A DNA stretch of 64,000 nucleotides from Ancistrus triradiatus. Taxonomy: Eukaryota > Chordata > Actinopteri > Siluriformes > Loricariidae. Below are positions 10,290 through 23,200 of this stretch, piece by piece; within the stretch, counting starts at the first letter, position 1, and each line of letters begins with the position of its first letter. Under the pieces are notes generated by a model, which saw only the letters and a list, made by a program, of their open reading frames with translations, ran no database searches and was not told where the DNA came from. A program made the position numbers and the translations under genes. The stretch covers positions 412,001-476,000 of the forward strand of contig JAJAGP010000019.1 in assembly GCA_025084515.1 (NCBI GenBank). Direction: 5' to 3'.

Positions 10290-13098
10290 ATTAGAAAGTG
10301 TGCTTCACTCAATCCTGGATATGATTGCTGATGCTAGAGTCAAACAGATTAGGGAAAAAAGGCTAGCACCATGGTATAATGACCTCACCCATACCTTAAA
10401 GCAAAGAACAAGGCGCCTAGAGTGCAAGTGGCGACTTAGTAAAGTAGAGGAATTTAAGATTGCTTGGAGGGACAGCATGGCAGAGTATAAGCATGTCCTC
10501 ACTAAAGCAAAACCTGCATATTTTTGCTCAATCATAGAGAAAAATAAGAATAATCCTAGATTTCTCTTTAATACATTCTCCAAATTAACAGAAAACCCCA
10601 TAGAAAGGGATAATAACGTTGTATGTAATTTTAACAGTAATTATTTCATGACTTTCTTTAATGATAAGATAGAAAACATTAGGCATAAAACTCGAAGCTC
10701 ATCACATCACCAAACTATTCAGCCACCTTCCAGATGCAGCATTAGTGAAGAGATCTGTTTAATTAGCTGTAAATCAAGACTAGAATCTTTTACCCCAATT
10801 ACTAATACTGAACTATCCGCACTGATCAGCTCTTCTAAATCACCAACGTGTTTATTAGATCCAGTTTCTACACATTTACTCAAAGAAGTAAGCCAATCTT
10901 GACCCTTGTGTGATATCTAATTATAGACCAATTTCAAATCTACCGTTTCTGTCCAAAATCTTAGAAAAAGCCGTCTATCAGCAGCTCTGGCTTCAGTCTG
11001 GCTTCAGGCCCCATCATAGGACTGAAACAGCATTAATTAGGGTACTATATGACTTGTTAATGTCCTCAGATAAGGGATGTGTTTCTTTTCTTGTTCTGTT
11101 AGCTTTAAATGCAGCATTTGACACTATAGATCATGATGTTTTACTGAATAGAATAGAAAATACTGTAGGTGTTAATGGATTGGAACTTTCTTGGTTTAAA
11201 TCCTACTCGACCGACCGACACCAGTTTGTTCATGTAAAATGCTCTAAGCTCTCAAAAGTGAAGTATGGTGTGCCTCAGGGGTCTGTGCTTGGCCCGCTTT
11301 TATTTTTTCTGTACATGCTGCTATTAGGCTCAGTTATTCGTAAACATGACATTAGTTTCCACTGCTATGCAGATGATACACAGCTGTACATATCAGCCAA
11401 ACCAAATGACAGCCTTACAATCAGCAAAACTGAAGACTGTGTAAAGGAAATAAAATATTAGAAGTCATTTAATTTTCTCTTACTTACTATAACTCAGATA
11501 AAACTGAGGTTTTATTAGTGGGACCCAAGGCTGTGAGAGACAGGTTGGCTACACCTATCCTAAATCTAGATGGCTGTTCAGTATTGCCCAGTCCGTCTGT
11601 AAAAAACTTTGGTGTCATATTTGATTCAGATCTCTCCTTTGATGCGCACATTAGCAACATCACTCGAATTGCTTTGTTTCGCAATATTGCTAAACTTAGA
11701 AATATCCTCTCTTTTAATGATGTGGAGAAACTGGTTCATGCGTTTATAACCTCAAGGTTGGATTACTGTAACGCTTTACTTACTGGATGCTTTAGTAAAT
11801 CTATAAATAAACTTAAATTAGTTCAGAATGCAGCCGCCCGAGTGCTAACTCGAACTCAAACATTTGATCATATCACTCCTGTTCTATCATCACTGCACTG
11901 GTTACCAGTTAAATTCCGCATTGATTAGAAAATACTTCTTATAACTTATAAAGCTCTACATGACCTGGCCCCACATTATCTGAGTGAACTTTCAAAGTCT
12001 TACAACCCAGCTCGTCTACTTTGTTTGCAGGGTGCAGGACCTCTTTTAGTTCCTAGAATTAAAAAAGTCACAGCAGGGGGAAAGGCTTTCTCATACATGT
12101 CCCCCAACTATGGAATAAACTTCCCACTTTAGTTCGAGACTCAGATACTCTCCAAATGTTTAAGTCTAGGCTAAAGACATACTTATTTACGTAGGTTTTT
12201 GACTAGATTTAGGCTGGGATGCATGGCTCGGGTCACTGGGGCCAGAGTCTGGAGTCATGTCTGGCCTGTCTGCCTCGTCATGCCTTGTCCTTTGAGCGGT
12301 AGTGTCTGGTGGGCGGTCTGGCTGAACTGGGCTTTGGTCCTCGTGATCTTTACTTGTGCATCCTTGCCTTAGAATAAGGGCAGAGCTGGGGGTCATAGTC
12401 AGAGTTGCTGTCTTCTGCCTCCCGTGGGGTTGCCGATGTCTCATGTGATCCCTCATCACTGTGTTACCTTCTGGTTCTCTTTCTAGCTATAGCTAATGCT
12501 GCCGGGGTCTCATGCTACATGTGGCATTATTAATAGACACTGTGCTCTGAATCAATAACTAATTACATTTCCTGTTTTCTCTACGACCTGTGTTCCTGTG
12601 CCGGTTCTGGTCCTACATATGATGTTCATCCGCTTCAGCTTCGCTCAGACTGTTTTCTTCATTTGCTCTGGTCCCACCATGCCCGGGCCGCACCGTGGGC
12701 CATTGGCTATCTCCCTCCTCCGGTTGGCTGGGGACGAAGTGCCCAAGGACTTTCCTGCTAACACTCAGGATCCTGGAGTGACTCTGTGTATCGAACTACT
12801 TAATGCCGATGTGCATATTTTACATTTTATTTCAGCTATCACTCCAAGACTTATTAGTTTAGATAAATTAGTTTCATTCTTAATTTATCATCTATGCCGC
12901 TCAAGGAGGTTGGGTCCCTTTTTGAGTCTTGGTCCTCCCAAGGTTTCTTCCTCATAACACTTAGGGAGTTTTTCCTTGCCACTGTTGTCCTAGGCTTGCT
13001 CAATTTGGGATTGGATGTAGATATTAGGAGATAATCTAAACTTGTAAAGTTGCTTTGAGACAATGCTCCATTGTAAAAAGCGCTAAATAAATAAATCT
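10290..13098 (+). mobile_element. L2-type LINE, 5'-truncated with long 3' UTR
   Basis: Three + strand frames (10300-10902, 10910-11461, 11518-11928) carry parts of one reverse transcriptase. The order is: a pre-RT region, 'NYRPISNLPFLSKILEKAV', motif A region 'LNAAFDTIDHDVLLNRI', 'YGVPQGSVLGPLLFFLYM', the active site 'HCYADDTQLYIS', then 'FGVIFDSDLSFDAHI', 'LVQNAAARVLTRTQTFDHI' and 'SLHWLPVKFRID'. Frameshifts and stops separate them and about 20 residues appear deleted near 11000. The ~900-bp 3' UTR ends 'ttgctttgagacaatgctcc' and 'aagcgctaaataaataaatc', a fish L2-type end. The 5' UTR, ORF1 and endonuclease are missing. Confidence 0.85.
10300..11928 (+). pseudogene. L2 reverse transcriptase, three broken frames
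   Basis: These are the coding remains of the LINE above. The YADD motif at about 11367-11378 is intact, so the active-site carboxylates of motif C survive, but the reading frame shifts near 10905 and stops near 11461 and 11926. No full-length protein can be made. It should not be annotated as a host gene despite its 200-residue first frame. Confidence 0.8.
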
Positions 13099-13109
13099 GT
13101 CTTGACTAA

Positions 13110-13318
13110 TGTCTTTTTTTTCAACAGGGCACCCACTCAACCCCGATTGTCTTTCCATTGATAAAAACACTTGAATTTCACCTGCAAACTAACTGCTAGT
13201 CCTAGTTGTTCACATACTTTTGGAACTGACAGATATGTAGTATTGAATCTTCAAAGTTTAAAATTTTTGTCGCATTTGTTTATTTGGGTACTCTAATTTT
13301 AGGACTTTGAAGCGCAAC
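13110..13318 (-). mobile_element. Tc1-like terminal fragment (family of 20305-21887)
   Basis: The sequence from 'gggcacccactcaaccccgattgtc' to 'taattttaggactttga' matches the right-hand terminal ~200 bp of the Tc1 family at 20305-21887, including 'ttcacatacttttg' and 'catttgttta'. It directly abuts the LINE tail and lacks any transposase. Confidence 0.6.
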
Positions 13319-13551
13319 TGTATGTCAGTTGTTATTAAGAGCTAATATTGCAGTCAGCAAACAGCAAATAATGTGATACAAGATGAATTATTTATTATAT
13401 AATATGCATGTTAAGATATAATATAATATTACGTCATAATATGCATAAGTAGTGAAATGGTAGCATTTATGTGAACTAAGCAGTAGTGTTTATTCCACCA
13501 GTGATTTTGGAAAGACTGGAGTAATTGTGTCTCTGTGTGTGTGAGGACAGT

Positions 13552-13558
13552 TATAAAC
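13552..13558 (+). promoter_or_regulatory. Possible TATA box for bank1
   Basis: 'tataaac' lies about 175 bp upstream of the proposed start codon, in the last stretch free of repeats. A start site about 30 bp downstream would give a 5' UTR of roughly 145 bases. AT-rich DNA yields such motifs by chance, so this is a weak call. Confidence 0.25.
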
Positions 13559-13722
13559 AGGGAAACTGTGCCTCCACCAGCCACTCATCTCTGTCTGTCC
13601 CATCCCTGTGACTGACGTGACAACTCCCAGCAGCCTGTGATTAGATATTAACACAAAGGATCCTGTGGGTGTTCAAACACACCTTCCTCTCTGCCGATCA
13701 CACGACCACAGCACTGGCTCAG

Positions 13723-13734
13723 ATGCAAACATGA
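13723..13734 (+). promoter_or_regulatory. Three-codon uORF overlapping the bank1 start
   Basis: ATG CAA ACA TGA lies directly before the proposed main start. Its stop codon overlaps the main ATG (atga at 13731-13734). If the transcript starts upstream, ribosomes would meet this Met-Gln-Thr-stop first and could reinitiate after it. The context is CAGATGC, with G at -3 replaced by C, so leaky scanning is also possible. Confidence 0.4.
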
Positions 13735-13743
13735 GCAAAACAT
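13731..13743 (+). CDS. bank1: bank1 exon 1 (start codon)
   Basis: ATG AGC AAA ACA T, followed by the donor 'gtgagt' at 13744. Only 13 coding bases, ending in phase 1; joining to exon 2 makes the next codon TCT. The start is chosen because it is the ATG in frame with the TIR exon and has a strong donor. Mammalian BANK1 also has a short first coding exon before its TIR exon, though a longer one. Confidence 0.7.
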
Positions 13744-16700
13744 GTGAGTTACAAATACTTTCAGATTCTCTCAGTTACTTTTTGCTCAGCCTTTTTAGTG
13801 CAGATTAGTGGAGTTTATGCTGCATCGTATGTGTTAAAATACATTTTATACACTTCAATTGCTATAGACACATTTGTTTTTATATTTTATGTTTGAGCTT
13901 TAGACATTTGTAATCCTAATTTTAAATCTTGTTGACAAGTAAAATTATTTCACTCAGTTTAAAAATAGCTGGTAACAGATAACCTTCTATACTTCTACAA
14001 AAATGACTAAAGTACTAAAATACTGCTACAGCTAAATGCTTGAAATAAACATACATATCTGCCAAAACAGACTTTTATTTGTGTTTTGTGTAAATGTGTA
14101 TGAAATGTCTATTAATTTTCATTTTCTAAAACAGCAAAGAGTTGCATCCATTATCTCATGTATTAAATATGAAATGTATTAGCAACAGTTAACAATGTGA
14201 AATTTCATTAAGTGATTCCTTTGGTTTTATTAGCCTTTGCTTTTGTGGTGTTGCAATGGTGAATTTTATTATTTTATATTAATGTATATAAACTAAACTA
14301 TTACTGATATAAAGAGATGAACGCAGCTCATTGTGCTCAGCTTTGGAGACACTTTGTCTCATTAACTAGTATCTCATTGTTGCTGTTCAGCTGTTGTTTC
14401 AGGATTTCCTGGTACTCAGCTGTGTATATTAATTAACTGTAGTTAGTTTATATGTGAATATTAAACTTTCATTTATATAGAGTTTCATCATTATCCCAGA
14501 AGCTATTAAAATGGAAGCAGCCCTAAAGGAAGCAACATTATCAGGTTGATCAAAATGCTGGTTATTTGCATTAATTTCAAAATAAAGAGTATCAAGCTGC
14601 AGTGTCAGCTTGCCCCATCACTGTGAATTCAATTCCCAACTATTACAAAAACTAAGTATAATTGGAATAATAACCAGGGGTGTTACTAGAGATTTATGAA
14701 TGAGGGGGCTACGCTTTGACTAGGAGGTCTAGAGGTTACTGTCCTATGAGAATTTGAAAATGACCCTGAAGCAGGCATAAAATTTGAAACATGCAATTTG
14801 GAAAACTAGCCTCATACCAACAAATTTCTATAAAATGACACGTAATTAAAAGTATGTATGTACAGATCGTATATCACTTAACTATTATCCATCTACTAAT
14901 AAGAGGTACAGATCAAGAAAAGGTACAAGCAGTGTTACTTGCAGTAGAAGTTGCATCTGGTCTGTAGCTGCATTCATGTTTAATAACCTGGAACACTGAA
15001 TTTTTAGGACAATGTGACAGCGGGAAATTAGTTTCTCAACTTAATGGTTATTTATTTTCACACAAGGTAATATGAAAAATCAAAGTCCATTACCAGCCAG
15101 AGGACAAAAGGGCTATTGGTAAAACCTCAACAAAAAGAAATAAACCGATAGTGGCAGTACTATTCAAACTAGCTTTTAAAGCTAATTTTGTTAGCAAAAT
15201 TTCTTAAATCCAATACATACGCGTACGTTAAATAACTTTCATTATGAGAAAACTATCTAGCTTTATTTTTTTATATAAGTTATATATTAATATAAGTTGT
15301 ATATTCATAATATTCCAGCAATCATATAATGAAATCTTAGATGGAGTGACTGTATTTGAGATGTTTTCACTAACGAATAGTAAAACAGTGCAGAGCACGT
15401 TTTCAGGGACGTTATGGGGCAGCAGCGCCTCCCCCAGGTCCTAATGCATCAAATTTGATTACAATGCAGATATGGAGAGAGATAGGATGGTTGAAAAGAG
15501 AGAAACGATTGACGATATAAATTAATAATGCATGTTTATTTGTTAGAGAACATTGTGAGGGGACTATAGTACCCCTTCATAATTCATAATTCTTGGTGGA
15601 AGCAAATAAAATTAATTTGAATACACAAAGGTTAGTGTGGTCGCCTCACGATTCGATTCTGAGTTTGCATGTTCTCCCCGTGTCTGCATGGGTTTACTCT
15701 GGCTGCTCCGGTTTTCTCTCACAGTCCAAAGACATGCAGTTAGGTTAACTGATTACACTAAATTGGCCTGATCTGAGTATGTATGACTAATTTCTTGTGT
15801 ATTGATGTAACCATTGTTTCTGTCACTAAATCGCCATTGAGGCTGAAAGCGACATTAAATAAAACCAAACAAAAAGTTTAGACATAGTATTTGTGAGATA
15901 TATGGGATCGGTAAACACATTTGTACCTTCTTTAGCACCATTTCATTTACTATATTCCCATCTACTGCTCTCCAGCTCAACAGCTGCTAATCATCTTTGA
16001 GGCCGAGGCTGAGCAGTGGGCATCGTACCTGCGCTCTGTCCTGGCTGGCATCATTCCGCAGACAGGCATCTGTTGTTATAACATTGGAGCAGTGACCAGT
16101 CGGCGGGACGATTTTATGTCGCTGAGCTGCTACAAGTGCAAACTCCTTATTCTGTCGCGAGGTATGGTGGAGGGCCTGTGCATGCTGCGCCGCTTCTTCC
16201 TGGCCCGCGTGCTCAGGCCTGAGTCATCTGTGGTGGTGTTGCTGTGTGGGGTCGACAGCCTGGTACCCCTGCTGGAAGCCGTTCCCCTCAAGGGAGATGA
16301 ATGCATGCAGATCTCCAGTGAACAGGACGCACAGGAATACAGCTCAGCCGTGCTTAACATCATCTACAGAGGTAAGTCCTAATAAGAGTGAAGAAGTAGA
16401 CCAAGTGTATAAGACAAAATGCTAAGAGTAAAACACAGCAAAAAAAAGAGATACTACCTGTAATGGCAACAGAAATGAACAAAAGACACTTTAACACTGA
16501 TAGATATTTATGAATCCAAATCACTTGCTCATCTGAAGTCTTTTTGCCTACCACTCTTTGTTGGATTATGTAGGATTTGTAAGTGACTAAATCCAAGTTA
16601 CACATAGTCTCACAACAACTAAGGGACTGTTTCCTTAGCACATGCTAGTTAATAAACATAGTCTCTTACAAACTCTTTTCTTATTTGGTCTTTAGCTCAG

Positions 16701-19700
16701 CAAGTCCAGGGTTCAAATCCCACCTCTGCCAAGCTGCCAATGTTGGGTCTTTAAGCAAGATCCTTAACCCAAAATTGCTTGGATTGTAAGATTGTATCAG
16801 TTATAAGTCACTTTGAGTTAGAGTGTCTGCCAAATGTTGTAAATGTAATATTATTGTAATTAATATAAAACTGAAACATGGTGACCTGACTCTAGATACT
16901 GTATAACTATTTAATCAGTCAAAATATACTGTACATCAGCACTATCTAGCTAGTGTAAGTGTCAGCTCACAATGTAAGTGTTTCATATAGTTGGACTTTT
17001 GTATAACTGAAGAAAGATTAATGCCGGAGAGTGTGTAGTTCTTTAGTTCTAATGAAGGTGTCCAAATGGCTTAGCTTTCACTACATATTCCCCCTAGTCA
17101 TAACATAGACAGTGTACAATAGTATCTTTGTAGAATCAGGCGCAGAAAAAAGAACAGACAAAAGAAATCCAACAGATATTTTTTGACTCATCCAATAATA
17201 GTCGAGCCATAAAAATTAGCAAGTGAATGAAGAGTAGTTTGTGTTGTTGGCTGCAATAGAGTGACACATTTTGGTTAGCTGAGGATTTGCTAGAACTGAT
17301 GATTAATCTTATTGGCATATCTAAAGCAGCAGAGGTGTTTCTAGACTACTTGTTGTACTGGGGCACAGCTGTACTCCTCTGCCTGCCAATCAGTTGTACG
17401 GACGCAACTGCGCATAAAAATTAAGCCTGTTAAACACTACATAGATAAGTGTTTTAACACTAAAGTGGGTGTTACTCTGTCATGGCTGAGAAATGAAGAA
17501 CAAATGAACACTAAATATTTTTATTCATTGCATTAACCAACTAAACACCGAGCTAAGTATATAGCTATTATTGTCTGCGGCGTGGGTGGCTTTCTTTTAA
17601 ATATTCGCAATGTCCATGACATCCATTAGAAAAAAATAAACTAGCTCTGACTACAAGTGTTAGCTTCTCAAGATTTCAGAAAGATGCTGGTTCATTATGG
17701 GAAATGCCTGTAGTGAATCTGCATGGCGTGTCATGTAGTTCTGGATAAAATTGACTTTTTACTCCTGTAATTTTAGTGGGGCACAGTATGTACCCCAATA
17801 AAAAGTGCAGCCCCAGTATTCACACAATAGACTAGGTTCAGATGTCTAACAAAAAGCCCAGCTGAATCATTCTAAAGACCCAAAGAAACCTGCATTCCTT
17901 CCCAGCTGAAAGAACCATCAGCTGCCAATACAGAAGTCTGGCTGTGCAAAAAACACTTGGTGCAGCAGGTTAAGCAGTGCTAGAAGAACTTAATAAGGTT
18001 TACATTCTGCCAGCATGAGCGGTGATCCTGAGGGCTGTAATTACAGAGCAGTGTGAATGGGGAGGGCACAGGAGAGAGAGAGACATTTTCCATCTGTTTG
18101 AATCTTCATTATCCACGCCTGGCTCTGACAAGCCAATTACCATCTCTCCACGAGAGATGATTCACAAAAATGTGAAAAAGTGTGGAAAACAGTACTTAGT
18201 TGTATGCAAGTTAATCAGACCAAATATTCCCATGAAAATAAACTAGTGAAAAAGCATAGTGAACACCATTGTGCAAAGACACTACTACATCACCTTTATC
18301 AGTTTGACCTGCACTAATGCAGTGACACTTACATGCTCTTCCCTTTCCTAAATGAGTATACTGCAACACTGTCAAATGCAAGTCTTAATGAGTGTGTAAA
18401 TGAGGAACAGGTGAAGGTAATGATGAGAGAGTTGTAGCACATTTCTGGCATGCTGGAAAAGTGCAAAATCCTGTTTCAAAAATAGTATTTATAATTATGT
18501 ACAAAAAAAGACATGGACACTTCTCTGCTGCACAACTCATTTTTTTCAGCTAGTAAAAAATCATTAACATGGCAATACACACAAAGTAGAACTTAGTACA
18601 CAAGTTACCGTGGAACACATACATCCAGTGTGCAATGATAGATCAGCAGTGGACTAAAAGTGCTGTGATTTTATATGTATTTTAATACAAAATAACTGTC
18701 ATTTTCTTCACAGTGACTTTTATTTCATTGCAGACAGTACAAACCCAAGATATTTCATGTTTTGTCTGGCCAACATCATTTCATTTATTAATATGCATCC
18801 ATTCCTGCATTTCAGGCCTGCAACACGTTCCAAAAATGTTAGGAAAGGGGCAATGTATGGATAGTAATGAGATTAAAAAAATTAAATAATGATTTAATCT
18901 AAACACAAAATTTGTATCCTGAGTCTTTGAGGAGCAAAGATGGTCAGAGGATCTCCAGCTTACTAAAATGTTTATAAAAATGTACCTCAAAGAGAGATTG
19001 GAAGGGATTTGCGTATTTCTCCATCTACAGTGCATATCATTAATTGATTCAAGGAATATGAAGGAATTTCAGTGCGCAAAACACAAGGATGCAAGCCTAA
19101 GATGGACCGTCATAATCTCCATTCCTTCAGACGGCACTGCATCAAGAACCTTCATTCATCAACAGCTGATAGGACCACATGATCAAGGGATTACTTTGGC
19201 AAACTTTTGTCAAGCACTACAAAACAGAGTTACATTCACGAATGTCACTTAAACCTTTACTGTTCAAAAAAGAAGATATGTTAACCATGTCCAGAAGTGG
19301 CATCCACTTCTCAGAGCTCGGAGACATGTAGGATGAACCATCACACAGTGGAAACGTGTATTGTGATCAGTACTCCAGATCATTTTTTGGAAGAAATGGA
19401 CACTGTGTGCTCCAGACCGAAGACAAAAAGGACCATCCAGGCTGTTATCAACAACAAGTCCAAAAGCCAGGCTCTGTAGTGGTATGAGGTTGTGTCAATG
19501 TGCTTGGCAAATGTCATTTACACTTCTGTGATGGCAGCAGTAATGCAGAAAAGTACACTAAGATATTACATCCATGCATTTTTCAACAAAACAATGCAAA
19601 ACTCCCTGCTGCACACATTTAAATGCATGGTTGCAGAAGAAGAGGGTACTTCCAAACTTGTAGATGATTCCAAAGGTTAAATATTACCTACAAACCAGGG

Positions 19701-20194
19701 CCCATATGACTGTAATCATACCCCAGCCTTCAAAACAGAAATAAATAAAAATACAAGCAATTGTTACAGAAAGGAGAAAGGAAACTCTCTGCACATGATG
19801 AATAGTTTTTGGCCATCATGCAAGAGGAATGTAGGCTGACACAGGGTAAAGACATAAACACCATTAGCTTAATGTAAGCGTGTCAAGGCATGTCAGGCTT
19901 ACACCAGTGATGCTAAAGCCAATTCTATATTAGCATTTTGTAGTAACACACTCTTTAACATTTTATAGATGCATTAGAACAGAATGTGAAGTAAGGTGTC
20001 TCTAATACATTACATTGACGCTCAGTCATTAGTGTTCTATGAGAAAGTTAGTGTTCTCCATGCTACAGTAATTGCTTTGGCTTTTGTGTAATTATTATAG
20101 ATGCCTTTCTCTTTATTGCACAGCAGGTTCACCATCAGAAACAAGTTAGGGCATGGCTGTGTCTCATTTACAATTCCATTCTCCCCATGCTTTT

Positions 20195-20254
<60 letters not shown>

Positions 20255-23200
20255 GCTATTCTTTTAAAGTACTTATAAAAATAAAGCAGAAATGCTTAAA
20301 TATACAGTGGTGCTTGAAAGTTTGTGAACCCTTTAGAATTTTCTATATTTCTGCATAAATATGACCTAAAACATCATTAGATTTGCACACAAGTCCTAAA
20401 AGTAGATAAAGAGAACCCAGTTAAACAAATGAGACAAAGATATTATACTTAGTCATTTATTTATTGAGGAAAATGATCCAATATTATATTAGTAAGTGGC
20501 AAAAGTATGTGAACCTTTGCTTTCAGTATCTGGTGTGACCCCTTGTGCAGCAATAACTGCAACTAAACATTTCCTGTAACTGTTGATCAGTCCTGCACAC
20601 CGGCTTTTTAGCCCATTCCTCCGTACAGAACAGCTTCAGCTCTGGGATGTTGGTGGGTTTCCTCACATTAACTGCTCACTTCAGGTCCTTCCACAACATT
20701 TCGATTGGATTAAGGTCAGAACTTTGACTTGGCCATTCCAAACCATTAACTTTATTCTTCTTTAACCATTCTTTGGTAGAACGACGTGTGTGCTTAGGGT
20801 CTCTGTCTTGCTGCATGACCCACCTTCTCTTGAGATTCAGTTCATGGACAGATGTCCTGACATTTTCCTTTAGAATTCTCTGATATGATTCAGAATTCAT
20901 TGTTCCATTGATAATGGCAAGCCGTCCTGGCCCAGATGCAGCAAAACAGGCCCAAACCATGATACTACCACCACCATGTTTCACAGATGGAAGAAGGTTC
21001 TTATGCTGGAATGCAGTGTTTTCCTTCCTCCAAACATAATGTTCTTCTTTTAAACCAAAAAGTTCTATTTTGGTCTCATCTGTCCACTAAACATTCTTCC
21101 AATAGCCTTCTGGCTTGTCCACATGATCTTTAGCAAACTGTAAACAAGCAGCAATGTTCTTTTTGGAGAGCAGTGGCTTTCTTCTACAACTCTGCCATGC
21201 ACACCATTGTTGTTCAGTGTTCTTCTGATGCTGGACTCATGATCATTAACATTAGCCAATGTGAGAGAGGCCTTCAGTTGCTTAGAAGTTACCCTGGGGT
21301 CCTTTGTGACCTTGCCAACTATTACACACCTTGCTCTTGGAGTGATCTTTGTTGGTCGACCACTCCTGGGGAGGGTAACAATGGTCTTGAATTTCCTCCA
21401 TTTGTACACAATATGTCTGACTGTGGATTGGTGGAGTCCAAACTCTTTAGAGATGGTTTTGTAACCTTTTCCAGCTTGATGAGCATCAACTCTCCTTCTG
21501 AGTCCTCAGAAATCTCCTTCCTTCGTGTCATGATACACTTCCACAAATGTGTGTTGTGAAGAGCAGACTTTGATAGATCCCTGTTCTTTAAATAAAACAG
21601 AGTGCCCCCTCACACCTGATTGTCATCCCATTGATTGAAAACACCCAAATCTAATTTCACCTTCAAATGAACTGCTAATCCTAGAGGTTCACATACTTTT
21701 GCCACTCACTAATATGTAATATTGGATAATTTTCCTCAATAAATAAATGACCAAGTATAATATTTTTTGTCTCATTTGTTTAACTGGGTTCTATTTATCT
21801 ACTTTTAGGACTTGTGTGAAAATCTGATGATGTTTAGATGATATTTACGCAGAAATACAGAAAATTCTAAACTTTCAAGCACCACTGTATATATTTTAGC
21901 AAGGTAAAATGTCTTCATGATATTTATCTTATATTTCTTAAAGTAAAATATAATGAAATAAACAGGCAATGTTTTTGTTTCTCTAAAAAACTAAATGGTG
22001 AAAAATATGTCTGATTTTCTGACAAGGTACTAAATTTGAGACATTGTATGGAACCTAAATTATCTTAGAATAACTGAAGCATAACAAATCATATCATATT
22101 TGTGTATATGGTTGTGATGACATGAAACCTACTAGAATTACACACTGATTAGAGATATAGATACAACAAAGCTCACAACTTTGTCTGTCTCTAGAAATGA
22201 AGTCTGTCAAATGAACATGAAAACTGAAATATACATAACCTAATACAATGTATTTCAAATTAAAGACAAGTACTAACCAGGGAGTATGGTGGCACAGGAG
22301 TTACTGTAGTTGCCTCAAAGCTCTTACGTCCTTGGTTCAATCCTGACCTCGGACTCCACACCGTGTGGAGTTTGCATGTTCTCCCTGTCTGCATGGGTTT
22401 ACTCCGGGTACTCCAGTTTTCTCACACAATCCAAAGACAGGTGTGTTAGGCTAGTTGTTTTTTCTAAAGTGCTGTGTGAGTGTGTGTATGATTGTGTATG
22501 TGTGCCCTATGATCAATTGGTGCCCTGTCTAGGTTTGTTCCTGTCTTGTGCCCTGTGCCGCCAGCTAGGCACCAGCTTTCCCCCAACCCTGGCCAGGATT
22601 AAGTGGACAAAAAACGAATTAATGAGTATAACCACAATAAAAACAGCTACAATTAAACTGTATTTCACATAAAACTGAACTAAAAATAACAACTAAAATC
22701 CTAATTACAGTGCTTACACACAAACCTCTTCTTCATACATAGCATTTTTCCATTTCCAACAGTGTACATCTAATATAACACCTATTATACAACCAATTAT
22801 ACAACTAGCCTAAGATAGGTAAAGTAAAATACTGCAAAATACTTCAAAATACTTCAGCAAAATACTGAAACAGAGGATAAATTTTTATGCTGTTATATGC
22901 AGAAATAATAAATGTATATACCACTTCTTTTTATTCCTGGTGATATTTGTTTCTCATTTCAGTGTAATAGTGCAATGTTTTCGCCTCTCACAAAAAACGA
23001 AAACATAAAGTATACAATTTTTAACACAAAAGTCTTCTTTCACATGTGCATAAACCAACATAAATAATTCTTCTGCTATAAATAAGACAGTGGCTCGTGG
23101 GTATCACTGTTCCTCACAGCCAGATGGTTCTGGGTTCAATCCCCAGGTGGAGCAGTCTTGGTCCTTTCTGTGTAGAGTCTGCATGTCCTCCCTGTGTCTG

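Noticed and set aside
10300..10902. A 200-residue open frame as a host gene
   Set aside because: It continues into reverse-transcriptase motifs with YADD and ends in an L2-type 3' tail, so it is LINE sequence.
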